From contig UCEU01000001.1 in NCBI GenBank assembly GCA_900471485.1, forward strand, positions 1-64,000: 64,000 nucleotides of DNA. The letters are read 5' to 3'. The notes beneath the pieces were generated by a model that saw only the letters and a list, made by a program, of their open reading frames with translations, was not told the DNA's origin and did no database searches. The translations under genes and the position numbers were made by a program. The DNA comes from Hyphomicrobiales bacterium. Its GTDB lineage: Bacteria > Pseudomonadota > Alphaproteobacteria > Rhizobiales > Rhizobiaceae. Positions 43,905 to 52,904 of the stretch are shown in pieces (the stretch's first letter is position 1; the number at the start of each line of letters is the position of its first letter).

Positions 43905-45185
43905 TTAGGCGCGGCAGGCTTCGAAGTAATCTTCCAGCACGCGATCGACGGCGACAAGAGCCAGCGAACGCGCATCGGGCTTCACCTTGCCGTCGCGCAC
44001 GCCGACATAGGCTCCCGTCAGATACTGGTTGATCAACGTTTCCGGGATCTCCACGCCATCGAGCAGGGCGAACAGCGCCTTCACGGCGGCATCAATCTCC
44101 GGCTGCGGCCAGTAGTAACGAATACGGTCGCTATAGCTGAAGTGGCGCTGGATGTGCTTCTCGGCGTCCGTGCCGTGATAATACTTGTCCCAGTTCTTCG
44201 GATCGGCCGTCAGCACGCGCTCGATGGTGGCGACCAGGGTTTCCTTGCGCATGTCGGGAAACAGGAAGGCGGCGATCTGGTCGAGCCCGTAATAGGCCTC
44301 GCGCAGCGCAAAGGTCAGGCCGGGGCCAACCTTCAGGATGGCGAAGCCGTCCATGACCAGCTGCCGCAGCATGTCCCGGGTCTGGTAGTCGGTGGAGTGG
44401 GCCTCGAAAACCATGCCCGGCATATCCGAAAGCGTGGCGCTCAGTGCGGCGGCCTTTTCCGGCGCGTAAGAGATGACGTTCTCGTTGCCGAATTCCACGC
44501 CCGGCTGGACCACGGCGCCGACCACACGGGAGAACGCATCCGACACGCCGGCGGCCTCGAAAGCCTTGCGGTGGATGGCGATCGTTTCGCGCGCGGCCTC
44601 CGGCTTGGTAACCTCAAGCTCGTCGAGCTCTTCCATGGCGCCGCCCGGGATCGGAACTTCGGTGCCGACGATATAGACCGGCTTGATGCCATTCGAGCCC
44701 TTGAGAGCCGCTTCAGCGACAGAGGCCAGACGCGCGGCGCGTTCGGCGGTGATCGCGTCGGGCAGGGCGACCGGCTCGCCGGCGCAGCCCATGCTGGTGT
44801 CGAGATGAAGCTTGGTAAAGCCGGCCTTGGCGAAAGCTGCGATCATCACGCAGGCCTTCGCCATCGCCTCGTCGGCGGGCAGGCTCTTCCATGGATTGGG
44901 ACCGAGGTGGTCGCCGCCGAGGATCAGCTTTTCAAGCGGGAAGCCGGTATCGGCCGCGATCTTCTCAACGAAGGTCCGGAAGTCGGCCGGCGTCATGCCG
45001 GTATAGCCGCCGTCCTGGTTCACCTGGTTGCAGGTCGCCTCGACGAGCAGGTGAGCATCCTGCTTCAACGCATGCAGCATCGATGCCTCGATAACGAGGG
45101 GATGGGCCGAGCAGATCGAAGGAATGCCCTTCACGCCGGAGCCGTGGCGCCATTGTGCGATGTCCGTGAGGTAGCTCTTCTGCAT
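43905..45185 (-). CDS. GatZ/KbaZ family protein: tagatose-6-phosphate 4-epimerase or aldolase subunit
   Basis: A 426-residue TIM-barrel protein of the D-tagatose-1,6-bisphosphate aldolase non-catalytic subunit family. Signatures are GIPSICSAHPLVIEASMLHA, EATCNQVNQDGGYTGMTPAD and LILGGDHLGPNPWK. E. coli GatZ/KbaZ need a catalytic partner (GatY/KbaY), which is absent here. Related stand-alone proteins in Agrobacterium have been described as D-tagatose 6-phosphate 4-epimerases, giving fructose 6-phosphate, which fits a neighbouring sugar kinase. The start at 45185 lies one base after the kinase stop. Confidence 0.85.
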   Translation of the reverse strand: MQKSYLTDIAQWRHGSGVKGIPSICSAHPLVIEASMLHALKQDAHLLVEATCNQVNQDGGYTGMTPADFRTFVEKIAADTGFPLEKLILGGDHLGPNPWKSLPADEAMAKACVMIAAFAKAGFTKLHLDTSMGCAGEPVALPDAITAERAARLASVAEAALKGSNGIKPVYIVGTEVPIPGGAMEELDELEVTKPEAARETIAIHRKAFEAAGVSDAFSRVVGAVVQPGVEFGNENVISYAPEKAAALSATLSDMPGMVFEAHSTDYQTRDMLRQLVMDGFAILKVGPGLTFALREAYYGLDQIAAFLFPDMRKETLVATIERVLTADPKNWDKYYHGTDAEKHIQRHFSYSDRIRYYWPQPEIDAAVKALFALLDGVEIPETLINQYLTGAYVGVRDGKVKPDARSLALVAVDRVLEDYFEACRA

Positions 45186-45186
45186 G

Positions 45187-46131
45187 TCAGGCTTGTCCTT
45201 GCGCTTTGATGAGGGCGTCGAGTTCGGCTTGCGTGGATGCGCCTTCCATCGGGCCGGCCTTGGTGACGGCGCGAGCGCCCGAGGCGTTGGCGTAACGCAG
45301 CACTTCGGCCGGGCGCATTCCCTTCAGCCAGAAGGTGACAAAGGTTGCGCCGAAGCAGTCGCCGGCGCCGGTGGGATCGACTTCCTCGACCTTGTAACCC
45401 GCGAGATCGATCTGGTTGGTCTTGTCGAAATAGCTGGAACCCTTTTCGCCGCGTTTGATCACGATGGCCTTGATGCCCTTGGCGAACAGCTCCGCAACCG
45501 CCTCTTTCTCCGTCTTCGCCTCGGCGAACAGGAACAGTTCCTCGCCGCTCGGCATGAAGAGATCGGTGACGGCGAGAACGGTCTGTAGCGCCTCGCGCAT
45601 GCCGGGGCTGTCTAGGATTTCGGGACGCAGGTTGGGGTCGAAGGACACGGTGCCGCCGGCGGCCTTGATGCGTTCGACGGCGGTGAGAATGCTCTTCACC
45701 ACGCTCGGGGCGTAGAGCGCGGTGCCCATGACGTGCATGTGGGTGCAGCCGTCGATCAGCGCCAGCGTCTTGTCCGAAAGCTCGATCTCACCGCAGGCGC
45801 TGTGGCGGATGTTGAAGACGAAGGCGCGGCTGCCGTCCTCGCGGTAGCGCACGAAGGCGCTGCCGGTCGTGCCCTGCGGGACAACCTCGATGCCGGAGAC
45901 ATCGACGCCGTCCTCAGTCAGACGATTGATGTTCACCCAGCCGAAATCGTCATCGCCGACGCGTGAGATGATCGCGCAATCCTGGTCGAGCTTGCCGACC
46001 TGATCGATGAAGATCGCGGGTGCGCCAGAAGGGAAGGGGCCGATCAGCGGTACGGCTTCACGAAAGCCGTTGCCGCGATTGGTGGCGACGATTTCGACCA
46101 GGATTTCGCCGATAGTGAGAATTTTCGACAT
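45187..46131 (-). CDS. PfkB-family sugar kinase, probable tagatose kinase
   Basis: A 314-residue ribokinase-fold kinase. The N-terminal glycine pair, the substrate motif VSFDPNLRPEI and the catalytic DPTGAGDCFGATFV with the base aspartate are intact. Neighbouring genes suggest that the substrate is D-tagatose (or another ketohexose), producing the 6-phosphate used by the GatZ-like protein. Fructokinase or 2-keto-3-deoxygluconate kinase activity cannot be excluded by sequence. It lies 18 bp after the permease gene. Confidence 0.87.
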   Translation of the reverse strand: MSKILTIGEILVEIVATNRGNGFREAVPLIGPFPSGAPAIFIDQVGKLDQDCAIISRVGDDDFGWVNINRLTEDGVDVSGIEVVPQGTTGSAFVRYREDGSRAFVFNIRHSACGEIELSDKTLALIDGCTHMHVMGTALYAPSVVKSILTAVERIKAAGGTVSFDPNLRPEILDSPGMREALQTVLAVTDLFMPSGEELFLFAEAKTEKEAVAELFAKGIKAIVIKRGEKGSSYFDKTNQIDLAGYKVEEVDPTGAGDCFGATFVTFWLKGMRPAEVLRYANASGARAVTKAGPMEGASTQAELDALIKAQGQA

Positions 46132-46149
46132 GGCTATCTGCTCTGATGA

Positions 46150-47112
46150 TTACTGCTTGGCGCGCTTGGAGCGCACGTCGAGATAGACGGCGACGAGGAT
46201 GACGAGGCCCTTGACGATGAGCTGGTAGAAGTAAGGCACCGACAGCATGTTCATGCCGTTGTTGAGCACGCCGATGATGAGCGCGCCGATCAGCGTGCCG
46301 ATCATTGTGCCGACACCACCTGCCAGGCTCGTACCGCCGAGAACGGCCGCGGCGATAGCGTCGAGTTCGTAGCTCATGCCGGCGTTGGTCTGGGCCGAGA
46401 AGAGGCGCGATGAGAGCAGGATGCCGCTGATCGCCGCCATGATGCCCGAGATCATGAAGATGATGATCTTCAGCCGATCGACCTTGATGCCGGAATAGAG
46501 TGCTGCCTCGCGGTTACCACCGGTCAGATAAGCGCGGCGGCCGAACTTGGTCTTGCTGAGCAGGATGTGGTTGAACAGGAAGAGCACGGCCACGACCCAG
46601 ATGACGATCGGGATGCCGATGAAGCTCTGGGTGCCGATGGCCGTCCAGGTTGGCTCCATGATCATGGCGGGCGCGCCGTTCGTGGGCAGGCTGACCATGC
46701 CGCGATAGATGCCCATGGTGGCCACGGTGACGATGAAGGAGGGCAGCAGGAACTTCGCGGTCAGGACGCCGTTGGCGAGACCCAAAAGCGCGCCGGCTGC
46801 GAGCGTCAGGACCAAGGCAGGAACAAAGCCCATGCCGAACGCGAAACACTGCGCGCCGACCATGCCGGCGACCGCGATGATCGAGCCGATCGACAGGTCG
46901 ATTTCACCGAGCAGGATGACCCAGGTCATGCCGAAGGCGGCGATCGCGATGACCGAAACCTGCTGCAGCACGTTCAGGAAGTTGGCAACGGACATGAACC
47001 GCTGGTTGGTGATCGAGAAGATCACGCAAAGGACGATCAGCGATAGGAAAATACCGCCATACTGCTTCATTACCTGCCGGAATGCGGCATTGGCTGCGCT
47101 CTTGTCGCTCAT
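46150..47112 (-). CDS. Ribose-type (CUT2) ABC sugar permease
   Basis: A 320-residue RbsC-like permease with eight to ten helices. Typical blocks are VILLGEIDLSIGSIIAVAGM, SGIMAAISGILLSSRL and AVLGGTSLAGGVGTMIGTLI. It starts at ATG 47112, overlapping the ATPase stop in an ATGA. Together with the ATPase and binding protein it imports the operon's sugar or sugar alcohol. Confidence 0.92.
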   Translation of the reverse strand: MSDKSAANAAFRQVMKQYGGIFLSLIVLCVIFSITNQRFMSVANFLNVLQQVSVIAIAAFGMTWVILLGEIDLSIGSIIAVAGMVGAQCFAFGMGFVPALVLTLAAGALLGLANGVLTAKFLLPSFIVTVATMGIYRGMVSLPTNGAPAMIMEPTWTAIGTQSFIGIPIVIWVVAVLFLFNHILLSKTKFGRRAYLTGGNREAALYSGIKVDRLKIIIFMISGIMAAISGILLSSRLFSAQTNAGMSYELDAIAAAVLGGTSLAGGVGTMIGTLIGALIIGVLNNGMNMLSVPYFYQLIVKGLVILVAVYLDVRSKRAKQ

Positions 47113-48626
47113 GATACAAATCCCGTAGCAAAGCTCATGATCTTCTCCGGTGTCATCTCATCGCCGGATACGATGGCGGTGGCCCGCCCTTCGCTCATGA
47201 CGACGGCGCGGTCGCTCATGCCGATGACCTCAGGGAGTTCGGAGGACACCAGCAGGATTGCCGTGCCTTCCGCCGCCAGCTGGCGGATGATCTTGTAGAT
47301 TTCAAATTTGGCGCCGACATCGACGCCGCGTGTCGGCTCGTCGAGGATCAGGATCCTCGGCTTGGTCAGCAGCCACTTGGCCAGCACGATCTTCTGCTGG
47401 TTGCCGCCTGACAGCGATCCCGCCGAGGTCTCGAGCGACGCCGTCTTGATGGCAAGCCGGCCGACTTCCACCTTGGCGTCGTCGCGTTCACGGCGGCGCT
47501 TGAGGAAGCCGAAGGGGCTGGAATAGTTGTCTAGCGCCACCATAGAGATGTTGCTCTCGACGCTGTGGCTGAGCACCAGCCCTTCTTCCTTGCGGTTCTC
47601 GGTGACGAAGCCGATACGTCGGTTGATGGCATCGACGGGGGAGGCGATAGTCACCGCGCTGCCGTCGATCGAGATGGTGCCCGAGGTCGGCTGCGTCATG
47701 CCGAACAGCGTCTTCATCACCTCCGAGCGGCCGGAACCGATCAGGCCGAAGAAGCCGAGGATCTCGCCGGGGCGGACATCGAAGGAGATGTTCTCGAACT
47801 CGTCATGGCTGGAAAGGTCGCTCACCGCCAGCACCGGCTTTTCGGCAAGCGCTGGAGTCGGCACATCGCGCGGCGGGTAGATCTCGTTCATGTCGCGGCC
47901 GACCATCAGGGCGATCAGCTCGTCGATCGTGGCTTCGGACTTGTCGCGGGTGGTGATGTAGCTGCCATCGCGCACGACGGTAATGTCGTCGCTGAGCCGC
48001 ATGATCTCTTCCATGCGATGCGAGATGTAGATCACGGCGACGCCGCGCGCCTTCAACTGCGCGATGATCTCGAACAGGATTTCGGCTTCGCTGTCGCTGA
48101 GCGAAGATGTCGGCTCGTCGAGAATGACGACCTTGGCGTCGATGCTGAGGCCCTTGGCGATCTCTACCAGCTGGCGCTGGGCGATCGACAGGTCGCCGAC
48201 CCGCTCCTGAACCGATATCGGCAGCTTCAGGTCGGCGACGATCGCCGCCGCCTGGCGTACCAGCGCCTTGTCGTTGATGAAGCCGGCCCTGGTCGGCTCG
48301 CGGGTCGCGAGGATGTTCTCGGCCACGCTCAAATTGTTGCAGAGGCTGAGCTCCTGGAAGACGATCGTCAGTCCCGCTGCCGCCGCATCCTGCGGATTGG
48401 CCGGCGCGTAGGGTTTGCCGTCGAGGAGGATCGAGCCCGATGTCGGCTGGTAGACGCCGGCGAGAATCTTCATCAGCGTCGATTTGCCGGCGCCGTTTTC
48501 GCCGAGGATCGTATGGACCCGGCCGGGCCGAACCTTCAGCTGCATGCTCTTCAACGCGGTCACCGCGCCGAAGACTTTCGTAATGTCCTTGATCTCGAGG
48601 ATCGCGTTGTCGCCGGAGGTTTCCAT
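47109..48626 (-). CDS. Ribose-type (CUT2) ABC sugar ATPase
   Basis: A 505-residue double ATPase. Domain 1 has GENGAGKST, signature LSIAQRQLVEIAKGL and VVILDEPTSSLS; domain 2 has the atypical Walker A GLIGSGRSE and LSGGNQQKIVLAKWL with LILDEPTRGVDVG. This is the RbsA/MglA layout. ATG 48626 is preferred over a GTG at 48641. Two stem-loops separate it from the binding protein gene upstream. Confidence 0.92.
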   Translation of the reverse strand: METSGDNAILEIKDITKVFGAVTALKSMQLKVRPGRVHTILGENGAGKSTLMKILAGVYQPTSGSILLDGKPYAPANPQDAAAAGLTIVFQELSLCNNLSVAENILATREPTRAGFINDKALVRQAAAIVADLKLPISVQERVGDLSIAQRQLVEIAKGLSIDAKVVILDEPTSSLSDSEAEILFEIIAQLKARGVAVIYISHRMEEIMRLSDDITVVRDGSYITTRDKSEATIDELIALMVGRDMNEIYPPRDVPTPALAEKPVLAVSDLSSHDEFENISFDVRPGEILGFFGLIGSGRSEVMKTLFGMTQPTSGTISIDGSAVTIASPVDAINRRIGFVTENRKEEGLVLSHSVESNISMVALDNYSSPFGFLKRRRERDDAKVEVGRLAIKTASLETSAGSLSGGNQQKIVLAKWLLTKPRILILDEPTRGVDVGAKFEIYKIIRQLAAEGTAILLVSSELPEVIGMSDRAVVMSEGRATAIVSGDEMTPEKIMSFATGFVS

Positions 48627-48705
48627 GGCGTCACCTTTCACCGAGAGCCGCAGGCATCAAGAGGATGCGTGGGGCACTCTGATTTGTCGCGGAGATGTCG
48701 CTGCT

Positions 48706-48785
48706 TTCCGGCGGCCAGTCCTTCAAAAGAACTAGGCCGCCGGAAGGAGCGGTCACTGTGCGAGACTTGGGACCTTCGCACAGTG
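48706..48785. terminator. Two stem-loops between binding protein and ATPase genes
   Basis: TTCCGGCGGCC (48706-48716) pairs with GGCCGCCGGAA (48735-48745), and CACTGTGCGA (48754-48763) pairs with TCGCACAGTG (48776-48785). Both stems are perfect and no T tract follows. They lie in the 174-bp gap after the binding protein stop, where they may limit readthrough or stabilise the upstream mRNA. Confidence 0.6.
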
Positions 48786-48800
48786 CGCCTTGGGAGGACT

Positions 48801-49694
48801 TTACTGCTTCTTGACGTAGACGCCAGGAACGATCGGCTGCTCGGCAGGCACGTCCTTGCCGGCCTTGAGGTCCAGCGCGGTATCGACGGCGAGCTTGCCC
48901 ATCTGGTCCGGGAACTGCTGGATGACGCCAACCATGTCAGGATCGCTGTCGACCGCCTTGATCGCTTCAGGCATGCCGTCGAAGCCGATGACCTTGACCT
49001 TGCCGGTCAGGCCGGAAGACTTGACCGCAACCGCTGCGGCCAGTGCCGCGTCGTCGCCGAAGCCGAAGATGCCGTTGATGTCGGGGTTTGCCTGCAGCAT
49101 GTTCTGCGCGACGGCCAGCGCTTCGGCGCGGGTGATGCCGGTCTGGATCGACACGATCTTGATGTCGGGGTGCTTGGCAATGGCTTCCTTGAAGCCGTTG
49201 ACGCGGTTCACGACCGACTGGACCAGCGGATAGTCGATGATCGCAACGTTGCCCTTGCCGCCGAGCTGTTCGGCCATCAGTTCGCCAGCCTTGACGCCAC
49301 CGGCGTAGTTGTCGGTGCCGATATAGGACGAAACCTTGGCGCCTTCGACCGGAACGTCGACGGTGATGACCTTGATGCCGGCTGCCTGAGCGCGGGCGAC
49401 GGCTGCGAGCGCGCCCTTGCTGTCGACCGGCGACATGATGATGACGTCGACGCCCTTGACGATGAAGTCTTCGATGTCGGCGAGCTGCTTGTTCAGGTCC
49501 TGGTTGGCGATCGCGATTTCGACCGAGACGTTCTTGGCCTTGGCTTCGGCGGTGATCGCCTTTGCCAGCTCATTGTAGAACGGATGCTGCTGCGTCAGCA
49601 GCGATGCGCCGATGCCTTCGGCCTGCGCGGCGAAGGCGGCCATGCTGAAAGCTGCGGATACGAGAAGCGATTTTGCGATGCGAGAAACGGACAT
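48801..49694 (-). CDS. Ribose-type periplasmic sugar-binding protein
   Basis: A 297-residue RbsB-like protein with signal peptide (MSVSRIAKSLLVSAAFSMAA, then QAEGIG). Ligand-fold motifs are IEDFIVKGVDVIIMSPVDSK, GIKVITVDVPVEGAKVSSYI and INGIFGFGDDAALAAA. It is the first gene of the operon, preceded by inverted repeats that look like LacI sites. Its ligand is probably tagatose, galactitol or a related hexitol by operon context. Confidence 0.9.
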   Translation of the reverse strand: MSVSRIAKSLLVSAAFSMAAFAAQAEGIGASLLTQQHPFYNELAKAITAEAKAKNVSVEIAIANQDLNKQLADIEDFIVKGVDVIIMSPVDSKGALAAVARAQAAGIKVITVDVPVEGAKVSSYIGTDNYAGGVKAGELMAEQLGGKGNVAIIDYPLVQSVVNRVNGFKEAIAKHPDIKIVSIQTGITRAEALAVAQNMLQANPDINGIFGFGDDAALAAAVAVKSSGLTGKVKVIGFDGMPEAIKAVDSDPDMVGVIQQFPDQMGKLAVDTALDLKAGKDVPAEQPIVPGVYVKKQ

Positions 49695-49762
49695 GGTTTC
49701 CTCCCTAATGATGCACGAGGCCGGTGCGAATGGCCGTCATGATGGCGGCCTCCATTGCCAGC

Positions 49763-49837
49763 TGACGCGCTTATCAATCATCAAAGTTATCGCGCGTCAA
49801 CTTTAAAATATTTATGCGAAAACTTTTTGATAAAGTT
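49763..49837. promoter_or_regulatory. Operator cluster upstream of sugar-binding protein gene
   Basis: TGACGCGC (49763-49770) and GCGCGTCA (49792-49799) are exact inverted repeats. AAAGTT (49783-49788) pairs with AACTTT (49799-49804), and a further perfect AACTTT-N5-AAAGTT lies at 49821-49837. This density of inverted repeats between the operon and the divergent siderophore-reductase gene fits a LacI-type dimer or tetramer site. Confidence 0.5.
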
Positions 49838-49927
49838 CGAAGTCAAGTTTCCGCCGGATGGACAAAATGGCGCGGACGTGCCGCGCATGCTTGCAAGAGC
49901 GGGAAAACATGGCATAAGTCGAAAAAT

Positions 49928-49942
49928 TGACTGTAAAACTCA
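49928..49942. promoter_or_regulatory. Iron-responsive operator (IRO box) upstream of siderophore reductase
   Basis: TGACTGTAAAACTCA fits TGA-N9-TCA and lies 18 bp before the start codon. The flanks are A-rich. RirA repression of a ferric-siderophore reductase gene is expected in this group, so the match is credible although only the core is conserved. Confidence 0.6.
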
Positions 49943-49960
49943 ACAAAACGAACAATCGAT

Positions 49961-51052
49961 ATGAACCAGCTGAATTGCCATACCGAGCTCCGCCTCTTGA
50001 ACCTCGCCGATTACCTCCACCTCATTGTCGATCGCCTCGAAAGCTTCGAGGCCGATGTGGTGCAGACCGAGGAAACGGTGAGCTTTCAGTTCGCTTTCGG
50101 CACCGGCCGTTTCGAAATGGCACCGGGAAAGCTGGTGATGGAGGCGTCCGCCGCCGAGGTCGAGGGATTGCGCCGGGTGAAGGAGCTCTTCAGCGTTGCG
50201 ATCGAGCTCTACGCCAAGAGCGAAAAGCCGGAGATGGCGTGGGAAGGCGATCTCGCGGATGACACCGTCCTGTCGTCTTTCCGGCTGATGCGCGTCAGAA
50301 ACGCCTGGCAGCTGACGCCGGGCATGCGCCGTGTCCGGCTAGAGGGCGAAAACCTCGACCGCTTCGAGAGTTTCACCGGCATGCATATCCGCATGCTGTT
50401 CCCGACGGAAACGGTGCCCGATCCGGTCTGGCCGATTGCCGGCGCCAACGGCTTGGCGCTTTGGCCGTCGGAGGATCGCAAGCCGACCACCCGCGTCTAT
50501 ACGATCCGCAAGCTCGATGTGAAGGCCGGTTACATGGATGTGGATTTCGTCGTGCATGGCGATCCCCACGGTGGCGACGAAGGGATCGGCTCGGCCTGGG
50601 CGCTCAATGCCGCGGAGGGCGATGTCGTCGGCATCATGGGGCCGCTCGGCCGCCCGGTCCGTTCGGCTGACTGGTATCTCATGGGATGCGACGAAACCGG
50701 CTTGCCGGCGATGAGCCGCATCCTGGAAAACCTGCCCGCCGATACGCGTGGCGTCGCCTTCGTCGAGGTCGATGGTGCCGCCGACGAGCAGCAGATCTCA
50801 TGCCCGCCGGGTCTCGAACTCAAGTGGATCCACCGGAACGGCGTTCCCGGCGGCCAACATGCCGAGCTCGCGCGCGCCGTCTGCGCGGTCGACTGGCCGC
50901 AGAATGTTTCGAGCTTCGGCTGGTTCGCCTCCGAAGCGGATGCCGCGAAGCAAGTTCGCGAATACTGGCGCAAGACCCTGGGCTACGGTCGCGACCAGAC
51001 GCTTGCCGCCGGCTACTGGAAGCGCGGCGCGGCCGGCCTTATGGCCGGCTGA
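49961..51052 (+). CDS. Siderophore-interacting ferric reductase (SIP family, DUF2218 fusion)
   Basis: A 363-residue flavoprotein. Residues 1-95 form a DUF2218-like domain (IVDRLESFEADVVQTEET). The rest is a SIP FAD-binding domain (RRVRLEGENLDRFESFTGMH, RVYTIRKLD with the flavin-binding RxYT) followed by the C-terminal NAD(P)H-type domain ending WFASEADAAKQVREYWRKTL. It would reduce ferric siderophores in the cytoplasm and release iron. ATG 49961 has no obvious ribosome-binding site but begins the domain. It is divergent from the sugar operon and iron-controlled by an IRO box. Confidence 0.88.
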   Translation: MNQLNCHTELRLLNLADYLHLIVDRLESFEADVVQTEETVSFQFAFGTGRFEMAPGKLVMEASAAEVEGLRRVKELFSVAIELYAKSEKPEMAWEGDLADDTVLSSFRLMRVRNAWQLTPGMRRVRLEGENLDRFESFTGMHIRMLFPTETVPDPVWPIAGANGLALWPSEDRKPTTRVYTIRKLDVKAGYMDVDFVVHGDPHGGDEGIGSAWALNAAEGDVVGIMGPLGRPVRSADWYLMGCDETGLPAMSRILENLPADTRGVAFVEVDGAADEQQISCPPGLELKWIHRNGVPGGQHAELARAVCAVDWPQNVSSFGWFASEADAAKQVREYWRKTLGYGRDQTLAAGYWKRGAAGLMAG

Positions 51053-51081
51053 TCGTCTATATCGGCTGGATTACGGGCGGA

Positions 51082-51753
51082 TCAGCCCTCCTGGGCCGCC
51101 GAGGGCACGACCCACAAGGGGCGCTCCTCGCGTTTCGCGCGCAGAGCGGGCGTAGCGTCGTTCTCGACCAGCGCCTCGCTTTCCTCCGGAATCTCATCGA
51201 CCTCATAGATGTAGTCGTAGAGCATTTCGCAGGCGCGCTCGTTCGCCTTGATCCTGGCTTCCGTCTCGCTGATGGCCGCAGCGATCGCCTTGATGCGGGA
51301 GCGCAGCATCGAGCCGAGGATATCCGTCGCGGGTCGTTTCTCGAGCCGTTCCAGGTGGTGCTCGATGCGCGCGGCGTGACGCTCAAGCTCACGCTTGCTG
51401 AAGCGGGCCTTGCGCATTTCCTCGGAGAGATCATTGCGCATGTGGGCAAGCGGATCGAAGGTGCCGGGCTCGCGCTCGTCCAGCGTCAGCTGGTTGACTA
51501 GCTTCTCGATGACGATCAGCGCCTGCAGATCGACGGGATCGGCAAGCTCGACATCATAGCCGGTATCGTCGAAGACCTTGCGGCGAACGGGATCGAGCAG
51601 CAGTTCGTAGGCCTTCTGCACGCGGGCGAAAGCCTCGGGGTCGCCGCCCGAATCAGGATGTGTCGTCTTGGCGCGCCGCCGATAGGCGGCCTTGATCTGA
51701 TCGTCGGTTCCATCGCGTCGGACCCCGAGAATCTCATAAGGATTGGTCACCAT
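51082..51753 (-). CDS. J-domain (DnaJ-like) protein
   Basis: A 223-residue protein. The N-terminal J domain has YEILGVRRDGTDDQIKAAYR and the invariant HPD (THPDSGGDPEAFARVQKAYE). The rest is a charged helical region without zinc fingers or a substrate domain. GGAGGG touches the ATG at 51753, so the GTG two bases downstream in the same frame could be the true start. It should stimulate an Hsp70 ATPase; the client is unknown. It ends convergently with the siderophore reductase gene. Confidence 0.82.
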   Translation of the reverse strand: MVTNPYEILGVRRDGTDDQIKAAYRRRAKTTHPDSGGDPEAFARVQKAYELLLDPVRRKVFDDTGYDVELADPVDLQALIVIEKLVNQLTLDEREPGTFDPLAHMRNDLSEEMRKARFSKRELERHAARIEHHLERLEKRPATDILGSMLRSRIKAIAAAISETEARIKANERACEMLYDYIYEVDEIPEESEALVENDATPALRAKREERPLWVVPSAAQEG

Positions 51754-52025
51754 CCCTCCGTTGTCGTTCTGATATCGCCATGACACCCATGCGAGGGCAT
51801 TCGTCCATTCCAGCACCCTCTTCTACCATCAGTGGGGCAGAGTTTGGACAAAAAGAATGAACAAAATCGAGAGCGGCACTGTCTGTATGCGGCGCGTTGT
51901 GTGCTCATGCACTGCTAATCGATATAATGTCGCTGCCCGCGTTGACGCATTTAAGCAGATCGAGTTCTATCCGCCACCATTTGCCCGGCCAGCGGTTTGC
52001 GGCCGGGAACGCAGGGGAGGCAGAC

Positions 52026-52904
52026 ATGCGCGTGATCCGAACGGTCGCGGAATTGCGGGATCATCTCGAGGGCATCAGGCGGTTGGGAAAACGCATCGGT
52101 TTTGTGCCGACCATGGGATTTCTGCATGTCGGCCACATGGCGCTCGTGTCGCGGGCGCGGGCGGAAAATGATGTGACGGTGGCCTCGATCTTCGTCAATC
52201 CGCTGCAGTTCGGCGCCAACGAGGATCTGGCGCGCTATCCCCGCGCGCTGGAGCGCGACAGCGAGATGCTGGAAAAGGCCGGCGTCGATGTGCTCTTCGC
52301 TCCCGAGGTCTCCGAGATGTATCCGCGCCCGATGCAGACGGTCGTCGACGTCCCCTCGATCGGCAGCCGCCTGGAAGGCGAGGTGCGCCCCGGCCATTTC
52401 GCCGGCGTCGCCACCGTCGTCACCAAGCTCTTCAATCTCGTGCAGCCGCATGCGGCCTATTTCGGCGAGAAGGATTACCAACAGGTCGTGCTCATCAGGC
52501 GCATGGTCGAGGATCTCGCGCAACCCGTTCGCGTCGTCGCGGTGCCCACGGTGCGGGAGGCGGATGGCCTCGCCTGTTCCTCCCGCAATGTCTATCTCGG
52601 CGCCGAGGAACGGATCGCGGCCCGGATCGTCCCGGCGGCACTCGCCGAGGCGGAACGGCTTTACGCTGGTGGATGTGATGATCCCGAGGTGCTCGAGACC
52701 GCATTGAAAGAGTTCATCGCGCGCGAGCCGCTGGCAAACTGGGAAGTCGTGGCGGTCCGTGACCCCGAAACGCTGGAGCCGATGGAGAGCCTGCGCGGCA
52801 GGCCGGCGCTGGTCGCGTTGTTCGTTCGCGTAGGCGCGACGCGGCTTCTCGACAACAGGGTTATCGGCGCGCCGGCGACCGATAAAGGCGAGGACATCCG
52901 ATGA
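52026..52904 (+). CDS. panC: Pantothenate synthetase
   Basis: A 292-residue enzyme. The nucleotidyltransferase HIGH motif is [14 protein letters not shown], with [30 protein letters not shown] and the KMSKS-like CSSRNVYL. It joins pantoate to beta-alanine with ATP. ATG 52026 follows GGGGAGG and is preferred over an upstream extension from 51897. It overlaps panB by four bases (ATGA). The 272-bp gap upstream shows no other gene. Confidence 0.95.
   Translation: MRVIRTVAELRDHLEGIRRLGKRIGFVPTMGFLHVGHMALVSRARAENDVTVASIFVNPLQFGANEDLARYPRALERDSEMLEKAGVDVLFAPEVSEMYPRPMQTVVDVPSIGSRLEGEVRPGHFAGVATVVTKLFNLVQPHAAYFGEKDYQQVVLIRRMVEDLAQPVRVVAVPTVREADGLACSSRNVYLGAEERIAARIVPAALAEAERLYAGGCDDPEVLETALKEFIAREPLANWEVVAVRDPETLEPMESLRGRPALVALFVRVGATRLLDNRVIGAPATDKGEDIR

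Noticed and set aside
47565..49742. Long + strand open frame of 725 codons over the sugar ABC genes
   Set aside because: It is antisense to the ATPase and binding protein genes, which have clear family motifs. High GC at third positions opens long shadow frames here; its translation is charge-rich without any domain.
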